Under the pieces are notes generated by a model that searched no databases, was not told where the DNA came from, and was given only the letters and a program-made list of their open reading frames with translations. From contig CAZSHB010000005.1 of NCBI GenBank assembly GCA_964606885.1, forward strand, positions 15,515-79,514: a DNA stretch of 64,000 bases, written 5' to 3'. Shown here piece after piece: positions 53,297-62,106 of the stretch. Each line of letters opens with the position of its first letter. Position 1 is the stretch's first letter. The translations under genes were made by a program, and so were the position numbers. This DNA comes from CAZSHB01 sp964606885. GTDB taxonomy: Bacteria; Babelota; Babeliae; Babelales; CAIQNR01.

Positions 53297-54082
53297 TTAG
53301 TGAACTACTCTTAAAACACGCTTAATATAGGGGACACCTTGAGCTATAACCCTACCAACCAACCCCGTTGATTTTTCAGAAGCGCTGACTAACCCAACCG
53401 GTTGATCAACAACTACGGGTACTGATTTTTTATGATGAGTAGCTACTTGATCTGAAGCCAATTGTTCAGATCGGCGTTTGAGCTTATCAAGATGCTCTTC
53501 AAACGCTTGTACTACTGCCGAAGCATTACGTAAAGCTACACACTCTTCGTTACCATTAAAACCCGCATGGGTCAGATTAAGAGAACCAAAAACGACTATC
53601 TTTTGCTCATCAACATCAAGCACCAAGGTTTTGTGGTGCATAATTGTTTGATAGCTCGCCTTACCTGCTTTAGATAACGAAAACAGATCAGTCGTTTGAT
53701 AACAGTAAACCGGTACCCCTGCCTTAACTAGTTGCATCACCTTACTATAATGGCCCGCCTCAAGGGCACCAGGATCAACAATCACTTCAACAACAACACC
53801 ACGTTTATGTGCATCAATCAGTGCTCGGGCAATACTCGGTTCGGTTAATCTAAACAAAGCAGCTTTAATCTCTTTTTTAGCACACATAATAAGACCACGG
53901 ATAACACGCAGTGCACGTGGTGCATCGTCTGGTAGAAAGTAAAGAAGATCAAAATTATTACCAGTAAGTTCCTGCAGACCAAACTCGGTATCAGATAACA
54001 GCAGCTCGTCTTGAGTCTGCAGTTTTGCTTGTGCCAAGCTTACTACCAACAACAGCCATCCATAACGTTCTACATGCTTCAT
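53297..54082 (-). CDS. Exported phospholipase-D-like nuclease (single HKD)
   Basis: A signal peptide (MKHVERYGWLLLVVSLAQAK) is followed by one PLD domain: IKAALFRLTEPSIARALIDA, VVEVIVDPGALEAG, and the HKD motif HHKTLVLDVDEQKIVVFGSLN, in which H, K, D and the G-S-x-N are intact. A single HKD usually means a dimeric Nuc-type nuclease, or mitoPLD-like. ATG 54082 was chosen since AGAGAG lies 6 bases before it; the TTG at 54109 is less likely. It is third in the pilB/tamB/PLD run. Confidence 0.85.
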   Translation of the reverse strand: MKHVERYGWLLLVVSLAQAKLQTQDELLLSDTEFGLQELTGNNFDLLYFLPDDAPRALRVIRGLIMCAKKEIKAALFRLTEPSIARALIDAHKRGVVVEVIVDPGALEAGHYSKVMQLVKAGVPVYCYQTTDLFSLSKAGKASYQTIMHHKTLVLDVDEQKIVVFGSLNLTHAGFNGNEECVALRNASAVVQAFEEHLDKLKRRSEQLASDQVATHHKKSVPVVVDQPVGLVSASEKSTGLVGRVIAQGVPYIKRVLRVVH

Positions 54083-54116
54083 ACATACTCTCTGTTTAAA
54101 AAAGCGCAAGAAGGCT

Positions 54117-56831
54117 TTAGCGGGTAGGCTTTGAAAATTTAAAGCGCATTTCTACCGATGCTCCCAAATCACCACGCGCATCACGCACTGCTCGCAAACT
54201 AACATCATCCGAAAGAAGATAATCTACCTTGACTGCTGTATCTTCCGTCAAGCTAAAGTTTTTTTCTATAAGAGCGCGTAAGCGTTTGCTGACTTCTATT
54301 TCAATTGCACCCTTAAAACCACCACGTGCCGATTGATCCGTAAACTGAGGAACAAATGTCACTTTACGTAGCGGCTCCAACCATGAAGGTAAATGGGACG
54401 TTGCACTACCCTGCGGACCAAACAAGATACCTTCTATATTGCGCATCAATAATGCAGGCACCATGCTTTTAAGTGATTCTTCTTCGCTACCACCAAGCAA
54501 CAACATAAGAATCTGTTGTTCAGAAAGGGGTGGTGATGAATCGAGCATAATGTGCGGATCTTGCGCAGTACCAGAGACTGACAATGTTATGAGATATTTT
54601 TTAATTCTATTTTGCGCAATCAGTTCCACAACCGGCTCATACATATGGTCTTTAGTAAATACCAACGAGCCACGCACCAGGTGAAGAGGATGTGCAGGCA
54701 AGTTGATCATACCGCCTGAAAAATGAATAGTACCGCGTATAACCGGATCTGCTAACGTCCCTACACAATCTATATCAACCGATGCTTTTGTTTCTAACGG
54801 TGATGCAAGCACGTCCACCGGTTGTTTAGAAAACAGATGCACATCAAAAGCCATATCAGTTGCATGCGCATGGAATGGAATAACCGATTTTTGAATAGAA
54901 GAAGAAAGAATATTTGCACGGAACTGTGACCTATCTAACGACAGAAAGCCTTGCAATAATGGGATATCCGAACCCTGTTTATGAAAAACAAAAGAACCAG
55001 ACAACACTGCGTATAAATCTTTTTTCCAATTAACAAAACATTCTTGCATCTGCCATGGAATATGCGCCCACGTTACGCCACGCCAAGGATCAATATGCAG
55101 ATTCCACTGCTTACTAACAATTTCACCTTTATGAAATTTCACCAACCAATTATCACCAGTCACAATCGATTTTTTGATATCAATCTGGAGATTGCCATGG
55201 AGTGCTGCAATAAAATTATACCACCCTGATACACGCACAACGCCTTTAGTAAATTGTAACGAACCTGCAAGTACTGGATAGTTCCATTGACCAGCATAAT
55301 TCAATGTTCCAGAACCGGGTAATGTCATACCTGTAAGCGTCGTCATCACTTGAGAAACGGTATCATACGAAACAGAACCAGTAACTTTTTTTGTTATCGG
55401 ATCATACGTTACGGATCCAACTTTTTTATGCGCTCTATCATGATACGTACCTGTTAGAAACAGAAGCGGATCCGTTTGTATCTGTACCTGGTACTCCGTA
55501 TCAGCAAGTATACCGGTCATCGTAACACGATCTTGCGCTACTGTTGCGCGACCAGAACTTTGTATCACTGCATCAAGTTTTTGATGATTAAACTGCACCG
55601 CATATTCTACAAAACTGCCCGTTTGCTTATTCCAGACGGCTCGTATAACGACAGCCTGCGGTTTGCAATACCAATATTTAAACATACCGACAAACAGGTC
55701 TGTGCTATTTTTTACCGTACATGCAGCCTGCGTAAAATTATCAGTAATCGACCAATCACCCTCAACTTTTTGCTGATCATACATAACAGCAACAGTCCCC
55801 TGCAGCGCATTATCCCGATACTCAAAACCACCACTCACACGCGGTAATGGAACCCCTTGCACAACACCCTTTTCAAGAGAAAGCACACCCTTACATGCAG
55901 CTAACGATCCTTGCAACGACAGATGCAATGCACCTTCAAGCATGTTCTTTGTATCATCAGTTATGCATCTACTAAGCCCATACAGTGGTACCGTTCCTTG
56001 CGCTTCTATATGCCAAATCCCTTTTTGTTTAAAGACCGTTACGGGCGAGAAAAACAAAGATCGCTTTTTATTTGAGCAGGTTATATCACCACGGTCATGA
56101 TGCCATGCACCACGCAGCACTACTTCTTGATCTTCTTTATTTAACAAGGGAAGAGACAACACGCCATCCAGTGAGCCTGACCATGTTTTTTTTGCATCAA
56201 GCAATGCAGAAACTTTTGCCTGCATATGTTCCAAAAGCACCATGTTATTGTATGCAATAGTACCCGTCTTTAAAGAACAGCGAACCGTTGTACCTTCGTG
56301 CGAACGCTTAACCTGACTATCAATCATTAAGTCCGTAGTAACACCCGTTGTATTATCAACCATCTGCGCTTGTGCATCTAATAATGACAAGCTTTGTAAA
56401 CTAATAGGGAGGCCTACTTGTGCCCCCACTACCATTGCTTTGACATGATCAACAATAACCGGATATCCCTTTTGTACTTGTGAATATGACGTTACACCTT
56501 GTAGAAATGCATGCATATCAATAAAACCAGAATACAGATACGACAGCACAGAAAAGTGCAACTTCATAGAACGGGCTTTCCACCACCATGGAGAAGTTGC
56601 CGCGTCAAGCGCACGTACCGACACATCTTCCAACTCTACCGCGAGAGGAAAGAACGTATACGATTTTACTTGCGCTCTAAAATGAGCACCAAACTGCTCT
56701 TTAAAAGTCTTATGCAAGGTATTTTGCACCAGTACTGCACAGCGCTCGTCATTACCAAACCAGACTGTTGCAACAAACAGCCCGAGTATTAATCCACCGA
56801 TGATTTTAGAAAGTAATGACAACCACTTCAT
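54117..56831 (-). CDS. TamB-like translocation and assembly module protein
   Basis: TamB is an inner-membrane-anchored, very long beta-taco protein that works with an Omp85 partner or bridges lipid to the outer membrane. An N-terminal helix (IIGGLILGLFVATVWFG) precedes about 700 residues of beta-rich repeats, and the C-terminal DUF490 region has LSVSGTAQDPHIMLDSSPPL, SEQQILMLLLGG, and then EIEVSKRLRALIEKNFSLTE. Its 904 residues are shorter than E. coli TamB (about 1260). No TamA is visible here, so BamA may be the partner. It starts 24 bases after pilB. Confidence 0.85.
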   Translation of the reverse strand: MKWLSLLSKIIGGLILGLFVATVWFGNDERCAVLVQNTLHKTFKEQFGAHFRAQVKSYTFFPLAVELEDVSVRALDAATSPWWWKARSMKLHFSVLSYLYSGFIDMHAFLQGVTSYSQVQKGYPVIVDHVKAMVVGAQVGLPISLQSLSLLDAQAQMVDNTTGVTTDLMIDSQVKRSHEGTTVRCSLKTGTIAYNNMVLLEHMQAKVSALLDAKKTWSGSLDGVLSLPLLNKEDQEVVLRGAWHHDRGDITCSNKKRSLFFSPVTVFKQKGIWHIEAQGTVPLYGLSRCITDDTKNMLEGALHLSLQGSLAACKGVLSLEKGVVQGVPLPRVSGGFEYRDNALQGTVAVMYDQQKVEGDWSITDNFTQAACTVKNSTDLFVGMFKYWYCKPQAVVIRAVWNKQTGSFVEYAVQFNHQKLDAVIQSSGRATVAQDRVTMTGILADTEYQVQIQTDPLLFLTGTYHDRAHKKVGSVTYDPITKKVTGSVSYDTVSQVMTTLTGMTLPGSGTLNYAGQWNYPVLAGSLQFTKGVVRVSGWYNFIAALHGNLQIDIKKSIVTGDNWLVKFHKGEIVSKQWNLHIDPWRGVTWAHIPWQMQECFVNWKKDLYAVLSGSFVFHKQGSDIPLLQGFLSLDRSQFRANILSSSIQKSVIPFHAHATDMAFDVHLFSKQPVDVLASPLETKASVDIDCVGTLADPVIRGTIHFSGGMINLPAHPLHLVRGSLVFTKDHMYEPVVELIAQNRIKKYLITLSVSGTAQDPHIMLDSSPPLSEQQILMLLLGGSEEESLKSMVPALLMRNIEGILFGPQGSATSHLPSWLEPLRKVTFVPQFTDQSARGGFKGAIEIEVSKRLRALIEKNFSLTEDTAVKVDYLLSDDVSLRAVRDARGDLGASVEMRFKFSKPTR

Positions 56832-56855
56832 GCAAGGGTGCCTTTATGTAAAAAT

Positions 56856-58562
56856 TTACTGTTCAACCTCAGTAGCATCATACACTGTTGCCACAGAAAG
56901 TACTTCTTCGATTGATGTTAAACCTGCTTCTACTTTGCGTATCCCATCTTGCACCAGCAACGTCATGCCATCTTTTTCTGCCTGCTTTCTAATCTCAAGC
57001 GTCGCGCCCCGCTCCATAGTAAGACGAGCTATAGCATCGGTCATCGTCATAACTTCAAAGATTGCTAAACGGCCACGATACCCCAGATCGTTACACACCG
57101 AGCAGCCTTTTGGTTTATAAAAGGTTACTTTTTTGCGCGCATCTAATCCTATATTTTTTAACAGTTCCGCTGTTGGATGGTACGCCTCTTTACACTCCGA
57201 ACAGAGCTTTCTGACAAGGCGTTGTGCTATACAGGCAACAATTGACGAGGCAATCAAGAACGGTTCAATACCCATATCGATCAATCGCGTAATGGTAGCC
57301 GGCGCACTGTTAGTATGAATCGTACTGAGCACCAAATGGCCGGTAAGTGCTGACTGAATAGCAATTTGTGCTGTTTCTTGGTCACGCGTTTCACCAATCA
57401 TGATAATATCAGGATCTTGTCGCAAGATAGAACGGAGCGCAGTGGCAAATGTTAATCCTACCTTAGTATTCACTTGCACTTGCGATAATCCTTGCAGTTG
57501 ATATTCAACTGGGTCTTCTACTGTAACAATATTAACGGTTGGCTCATTAAGACGAGTCAGTACCGAATAGAGTGTGGTTGTTTTACCAGACCCTGTTGGC
57601 CCTGAAACCAAAAAGATACCGTTAGGTTTTGCAATTGCCTGTAACACTTCGTGCTTATCTCGATCGCTCAATCCAATAGAATCGAGCGGCGCAAAGCCCC
57701 GTTCTTTATCAAGCAAACGCATCACAATACTTTCACCAAATGCGCTCGGCAACGTCGAAACACGAATATCGACCCGTTTATCGGCAACTCTAATTTCTAT
57801 ACGCCCATCTTGCGGAACCCGCTTTTCTGCAATATTAAGGTTCGACATAATTTTAATACGGGATGACAACGCACCCTGCACCCGCTTAGGGAGCGGCATA
57901 AACTGATGCATAATACCGTCAATACGCAAACGTACTCTGACTTCTTTTTCTTCCGGCTCTATATGAATATCGGAAGCATTCATCTTATCTGCCTGATACA
58001 AAATATAGTTTACCAGCTTAATAATAGGCGCATCGTTGGCACTACTTAAAATGTCCCGCTCATCAATATCTCCAAACGAGACATCCGCCATATCCGCATC
58101 TTCTTCAAGATCCTCTACTAACTGGTCGGTACCTTCAAGCGGATAATAATGGTTCAAGGCATCAATAATTGTTTTTGGGGTTGCCACCATAATGGTTGCC
58201 TGTTTACCAAAAATGTACTGAAGCTCATCAAGCGGCTGAAAGTTGGTTGGCCGAGCAGCAACCAGAACAATCTCCCCATCAATGCGCAATGGCATAATCA
58301 GGGTTTCTTTTAAAAATTTAAGAGGTACTTTAACCAACAAAAGGGCGTCTGCCATCTCTTGGGTAATTACAGCTAGATACTCTACACCCGACTGCTGAGC
58401 CAGTATTTTTGCCAATTCTTGAGCATCAATAAGCTGTTTATCTTGTAAAAAATTGACCAAGGGGGTGCCAAGCGCACGAGCTTCTTGCTGATATTTTTCC
58501 ACCTGGGCCGCCGATAATAACCCTGATTCTTGCAATAACGTACTGATAGGCTTTTGTATCAT
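56856..58562 (-). CDS. Type IV pilus / type II secretion assembly ATPase (PilB/GspE)
   Basis: The hexameric ATPase drives pilin or pseudopilin assembly at the inner membrane. The N-terminal MshEN/GspE-N domain (EKYQQEARALGTPLVNFLQD) is followed by the core: ASDIHIEPEEKEVRVRLRID, Walker A VSGPTGSGKTTTLYSVL, Asp box (VEDPVEYQL), Walker B QDPDIIMIGETRD and the His box LVLSTIHTNSA. The zinc CxxC pair is present as CSECKEAYHP with CSVCNDLGYRGR. Length 568 fits. Other pilus genes are not in this window. Confidence 0.94.
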   Translation of the reverse strand: MIQKPISTLLQESGLLSAAQVEKYQQEARALGTPLVNFLQDKQLIDAQELAKILAQQSGVEYLAVITQEMADALLLVKVPLKFLKETLIMPLRIDGEIVLVAARPTNFQPLDELQYIFGKQATIMVATPKTIIDALNHYYPLEGTDQLVEDLEEDADMADVSFGDIDERDILSSANDAPIIKLVNYILYQADKMNASDIHIEPEEKEVRVRLRIDGIMHQFMPLPKRVQGALSSRIKIMSNLNIAEKRVPQDGRIEIRVADKRVDIRVSTLPSAFGESIVMRLLDKERGFAPLDSIGLSDRDKHEVLQAIAKPNGIFLVSGPTGSGKTTTLYSVLTRLNEPTVNIVTVEDPVEYQLQGLSQVQVNTKVGLTFATALRSILRQDPDIIMIGETRDQETAQIAIQSALTGHLVLSTIHTNSAPATITRLIDMGIEPFLIASSIVACIAQRLVRKLCSECKEAYHPTAELLKNIGLDARKKVTFYKPKGCSVCNDLGYRGRLAIFEVMTMTDAIARLTMERGATLEIRKQAEKDGMTLLVQDGIRKVEAGLTSIEEVLSVATVYDATEVEQ

Positions 58563-58729
58563 AACCGAAACTCCGCATTATTTTTTCTTAAAAAGTAGTA
58601 GTACTAGCTATAACAAACTCTTTTAATAAGTTAATAGCAGTCTCCGGGTTGTAAAGAATAAGGCCCTATGATACGCTAAAAAACGTTCTTCTAGTAGGCG
58701 CAATTAGTCTTTTTTTTCCAAGGAGTTTC

Positions 58730-59650
58730 ATGAAGCGTCAGATCATTACCAGCCTCCTGTGTATCAGTATGTTTGCTCCACAAGCATATTGTCTGGATAA
58801 CGTCATCAAAAAAAGTTCTACCACGGTTTTCCCTCAATCAGCTACCACGAGCGCACCTCTGACGTTTGATAAACCGATCAGCTTTGATATGAAACCATTA
58901 AACGCTAAAGAACGGCATAAAGCTAAAAACGAACTTGCTCGCGTTATGCGCAACAAGATGATCAAAAATATGTCTGCCCAAGACCTTAAAGATGGCGCAC
59001 GCCTCTGTTTAATGCTGAACAACTTTGACGATGCACTGCTCTTTTTAGATCAACTGATCCTAACTAGCAACAGCGTTACCGAACAAAAAGATGCAAAGCT
59101 GCAACGTGCCGATATCTTCTTTGAAAAAGGATTATTAAAACAAGCGGCCGATGCCTACAACGAATTCTTAAAATTATACCCTGGTGACATCAAAGTTTCC
59201 TACGCATGCTACAAAGGCATTTTGAGCAGCTACTACTGCACGCTTGGTGAAGAACGGGACCAAACATTTACGCACACCACCATCAACTTGTGTAATAACT
59301 TTATCGATCAAGACGCAATTCAAGACTATAAGCAAGAAATTAAAACTATCCGCACTCAGTGCTACCAACGCCTATTTGACCACGAACTTTCAGTCTTTGA
59401 ATTTTACTTTAAACGTGGTCGTTACAAAGCGGCAGAAACGCGTCTTGCAAACATCAAGAAAACTTACGAATCTAAATTAGCAGCCACTGCACCTAAAGTA
59501 CTCCACTGCCAATACCGTATTGCGCAAGCAAAGGGAGAAACCAAAGTTGCTCAAGAACTACTGGCTTCGCTCCATGAACAGTATCCAAACTTCGGTTCAC
59601 AACTGAACAACCCGAACAAGAAGAAGGTTGACTACCTCACAAGGTTTTAA
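58730..59650 (+). CDS. bamD: BamD-like outer membrane assembly lipoprotein/TPR protein
   Basis: A signal peptide (MKRQIITSLLCISMFAPQAY) and about five TPR units form a superhelix that binds BamA POTRA domains. The family pattern is clear: FFEKGLLKQAADAYNEFLKL, LSSYYCTLGEERDQTFTHTT, RLFDHELSVFEFYFKRGRYK and YKAAETRLANI, matching the BamD RDQ and H/E-FYxxRG-x-Y-x-AA motifs. A lipobox is not obvious (PQAYC), so lipidation is uncertain. It is divergent from the pilB operon, and YraN starts 5 bases after its stop. Confidence 0.8.
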   Translation: MKRQIITSLLCISMFAPQAYCLDNVIKKSSTTVFPQSATTSAPLTFDKPISFDMKPLNAKERHKAKNELARVMRNKMIKNMSAQDLKDGARLCLMLNNFDDALLFLDQLILTSNSVTEQKDAKLQRADIFFEKGLLKQAADAYNEFLKLYPGDIKVSYACYKGILSSYYCTLGEERDQTFTHTTINLCNNFIDQDAIQDYKQEIKTIRTQCYQRLFDHELSVFEFYFKRGRYKAAETRLANIKKTYESKLAATAPKVLHCQYRIAQAKGETKVAQELLASLHEQYPNFGSQLNNPNKKKVDYLTRF

Positions 59651-59655
59651 CCACC

Positions 59656-60003
59656 ATGACACGTCAATTAGGGGACCTTGGGGAACAGTTAGTGGCCGAT
59701 TATCTAGAGCAGCAAGGTTTTACGATTGTTGTTCGTAACTTTTCTATCAAACAAGGCGAGCTTGATGTTGTGGCTCTTAAAGGCGAACTACTTGTGTGCG
59801 TTGAAGTTAAAACTCGTTCAACCGTCTACTTTGCAACCTCATCGGTTGTCACCCCCTCAAAGCAAAAAAAGATTGTTACCGCAGCTAAACATTTTAGAGC
59901 ATACAACGGGTATGTTGATAAAGTGATTCGGTTTGATGTAGCCTTAGTTGAGTATCAGTCAGGGGCAATAACCTACATAGATAACGCTTTCTACGGGTTA
60001 TAG
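59656..60003 (+). CDS. YraN family protein (UPF0102)
   Basis: A small restriction-endonuclease-like fold protein of 115 residues. The family signature is present: LGDLGEQLVADYLEQQGF, the catalytic-like KQGELDVVALKGELLVCVEV with K-T-R-S, and a late VIRFDVALV. The PD-(D/E)xK-type residues (E, D, E-x-K) are intact. It is related to Holliday-junction-resolvase-like proteins, but the role is unknown. It is in an operon with bamD and cdsA. Confidence 0.92.
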   Translation: MTRQLGDLGEQLVADYLEQQGFTIVVRNFSIKQGELDVVALKGELLVCVEVKTRSTVYFATSSVVTPSKQKKIVTAAKHFRAYNGYVDKVIRFDVALVEYQSGAITYIDNAFYGL

Positions 60004-60035
60004 CCTAGTCCATACACACACAAGGGGGATCTGTT

Positions 60036-60698
60036 ATGTATGCGTGCTCTAATCTTGAATTACGACTTACCAGTGCCATTATCGCCAGCTTAGGTCTTAT
60101 ACTCGCCTACAAAGCGGCACCCATCTCTTACATGAGTCATCTGTGTGTCGTTCTTTTTCTCTGGATCTTTCTTGCCGAATGGCGACTCTTTTTTAAACCA
60201 ACATCATGGCGCTATTGGCTCTACGGTGCTCTGTACTTACTACCACCTTGTATCAGCTTGATAGCACTCAACCAATGCGCAGAGACACGTTTTCTGTTAC
60301 CACTTATCTGCATACTGACTTTTGGCGCTGATGGAGGCGCCTATTTTTTTGGCAAACTGTGGGGTAAGAAAAAATTATGCCCAACCATATCACCTAATAA
60401 AACATGGGTTGGCCTTGCAGGCGCATATATCACCACCGGCACGGCCATACTGGTTTATCAGATGCCAACCACAACACAGCACGCTATCTTGTTACTAGTC
60501 TTGAGTAGCATCAGCACGACACTGGCCGTTATGGGCGATCTGTTTGAATCGTGGTTAAAAAGAAAAGCCAACTTAAAAGATTCAGGAGAATTTCTTCCTG
60601 GACACGGTGGCGCGCTTGACCGCATCGATTCACTGATACCTGTTAGTATCTTTTTTTATTGTGCACAAAACTGGATTTTACCACTCGTACAAAACTAA
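60036..60698 (+). CDS. cdsA: Phosphatidate cytidylyltransferase (CDP-DAG synthase)
   Basis: CdsA makes CDP-diacylglycerol, the precursor of membrane phospholipids, at the inner membrane. The C-terminal signature is complete: SWLKRKANLKDSGEFLPGHG followed by GALDRIDSLIP. GADGGAYFFGKLWGKKKL and SPNKTWVGLAGA also match. About six membrane helices are visible. Its 220 residues are shorter than the usual 265-285, with the N-terminal helices reduced. It shares the bamD/yraN transcript. Confidence 0.92.
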   Translation: MYACSNLELRLTSAIIASLGLILAYKAAPISYMSHLCVVLFLWIFLAEWRLFFKPTSWRYWLYGALYLLPPCISLIALNQCAETRFLLPLICILTFGADGGAYFFGKLWGKKKLCPTISPNKTWVGLAGAYITTGTAILVYQMPTTTQHAILLLVLSSISTTLAVMGDLFESWLKRKANLKDSGEFLPGHGGALDRIDSLIPVSIFFYCAQNWILPLVQN

Positions 60699-60702
60699 CC
60701 TA

Positions 60703-61956
60703 TTACTGAGGTAAATGGTGTACAGCATCAACCTGCTTAACAACCTGTTGTGTCCCTGCAACCATATCTTTAATGGTGACTGTACCATCAATAACTTCTT
60801 GCTCACCAAGTACTAACACTGCGCGTGCGCCATACTTGTTTGCTTTTTGCATCATCGATTTCACTGAACCATCGCATAACACATCAACCGTAAATCCTTT
60901 GCGCAGTAAGTTATCCGCCATATGCAGCGCAATAACTTGTTGAAACGGCGTTAACGGCATAACCACATATAACGGTTTTTCTTGTACTGCGGGCAGTTTG
61001 TCTGCAGCTTCAAGCACCATCAGTAAACGATCGATACCAATAGCAGCACCAACGGAAGGTTGATCTTCTTTACCTCCAATGGCAGACACTAAATGATCAT
61101 AACGGCCACCACCACAAAAAGCTGATTGTGCCCCTAGCAAGGGACTAACAAATTCAAACACCGTTTTATTGTAATAATCTAACCCACGCACCAAACGCTT
61201 ATTATGCACGTAAGAAACTGACAGTTGTGCAAGCGCTTGTTGTACCTGCGTCCAATCTTGTAAACAACCATCACACAAACAATCGGTTAATGCCGGTGCC
61301 TTTTTATACAGTTCTTGGCATGAAGACTGCTTACAATCAAACACACGAAGCGGATTAGTATCTGCACGTTGCTGACACGTACTGCAAATTGCCACTGCAT
61401 GTGCCGTTAAAAACTGTTGTAACTGTTGTTTAAATAATGCGCGGTCATCGGGACAACCAAGAAAATTAATATGTAATGCGTACTCATCTAACTTGAATTT
61501 TTCTGAAAACAATCTGTCTAGCATGACGATCAACTGCACATCTTGTACCACGCACGCAGACCCGATCACTTCTATGCTACATTGATAAAATTCTCTAAAT
61601 CTTCCTTTTTGTGGGCGCTCATACCGAAACATAGAACCGTAGGTGAATACCTTCCACGGAACGGTCTGAATGCCGTTTTCTACAAACGCGCGTACGGTAG
61701 AAGCGGTCGCTTCTGGACGTAAACAGATAACATCTTCTTGTTCTGATGCAGATGATGAGCTAACTACAAACATCTCTTTTGCAACCACGTCAGTTTGCAA
61801 ACCGAGCGATCTTTTAAAAAGAGATACGGGCTCTAAAATAGGTAAAACAATTTCCTGAAAATGGTAGGCCGCAAACTGTTTCTTAATAGTAGTCAGTACC
61901 GACCATAGGCTCTTAGTATCAAGAATATCTCTGGTTCCACGAATTTTAGAAATCAT
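60703..61956 (-). CDS. hisS: Histidine--tRNA ligase
   Basis: A class II synthetase of 417 residues. Motif 2 is FRYERPQKGRFREFYQ, the histidine-binding loops LVRGLDYYNKTVFEF (HisA) and CGGGRYDHLV are present, and motif 3 is VGAAIGIDRLLMVLE. The C-terminal anticodon-binding domain is visible (LYVVMPLTPFQQVIALHMAD). It is convergent with cdsA, 4 bases apart. Confidence 0.96.
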   Translation of the reverse strand: MISKIRGTRDILDTKSLWSVLTTIKKQFAAYHFQEIVLPILEPVSLFKRSLGLQTDVVAKEMFVVSSSSASEQEDVICLRPEATASTVRAFVENGIQTVPWKVFTYGSMFRYERPQKGRFREFYQCSIEVIGSACVVQDVQLIVMLDRLFSEKFKLDEYALHINFLGCPDDRALFKQQLQQFLTAHAVAICSTCQQRADTNPLRVFDCKQSSCQELYKKAPALTDCLCDGCLQDWTQVQQALAQLSVSYVHNKRLVRGLDYYNKTVFEFVSPLLGAQSAFCGGGRYDHLVSAIGGKEDQPSVGAAIGIDRLLMVLEAADKLPAVQEKPLYVVMPLTPFQQVIALHMADNLLRKGFTVDVLCDGSVKSMMQKANKYGARAVLVLGEQEVIDGTVTIKDMVAGTQQVVKQVDAVHHLPQ

Positions 61957-62039
61957 AAAAATCTTTCGTTTATAAAAACAGCATGAGTTTCTTACTGTAC
62001 CACTAAAAGACCGTTCTTAAAAACTGTTTAACAACATCG

Positions 62040-62069
62040 TTGACACGCTTATTTTCTTTATAGTACGAA
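62040..62069 (+). promoter_or_regulatory. Candidate promoter for the 62107 outer-membrane protein
   Basis: A perfect TTGACA (62040-62045) is followed after 18 bases by TACGAA (62064-62069). The -10 is weak, so the call is tentative. Confidence 0.35.
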
Positions 62070-62106
62070 AAAAGACACACGCACATGCTTAAAAAAGGAA
62101 ATTTCT

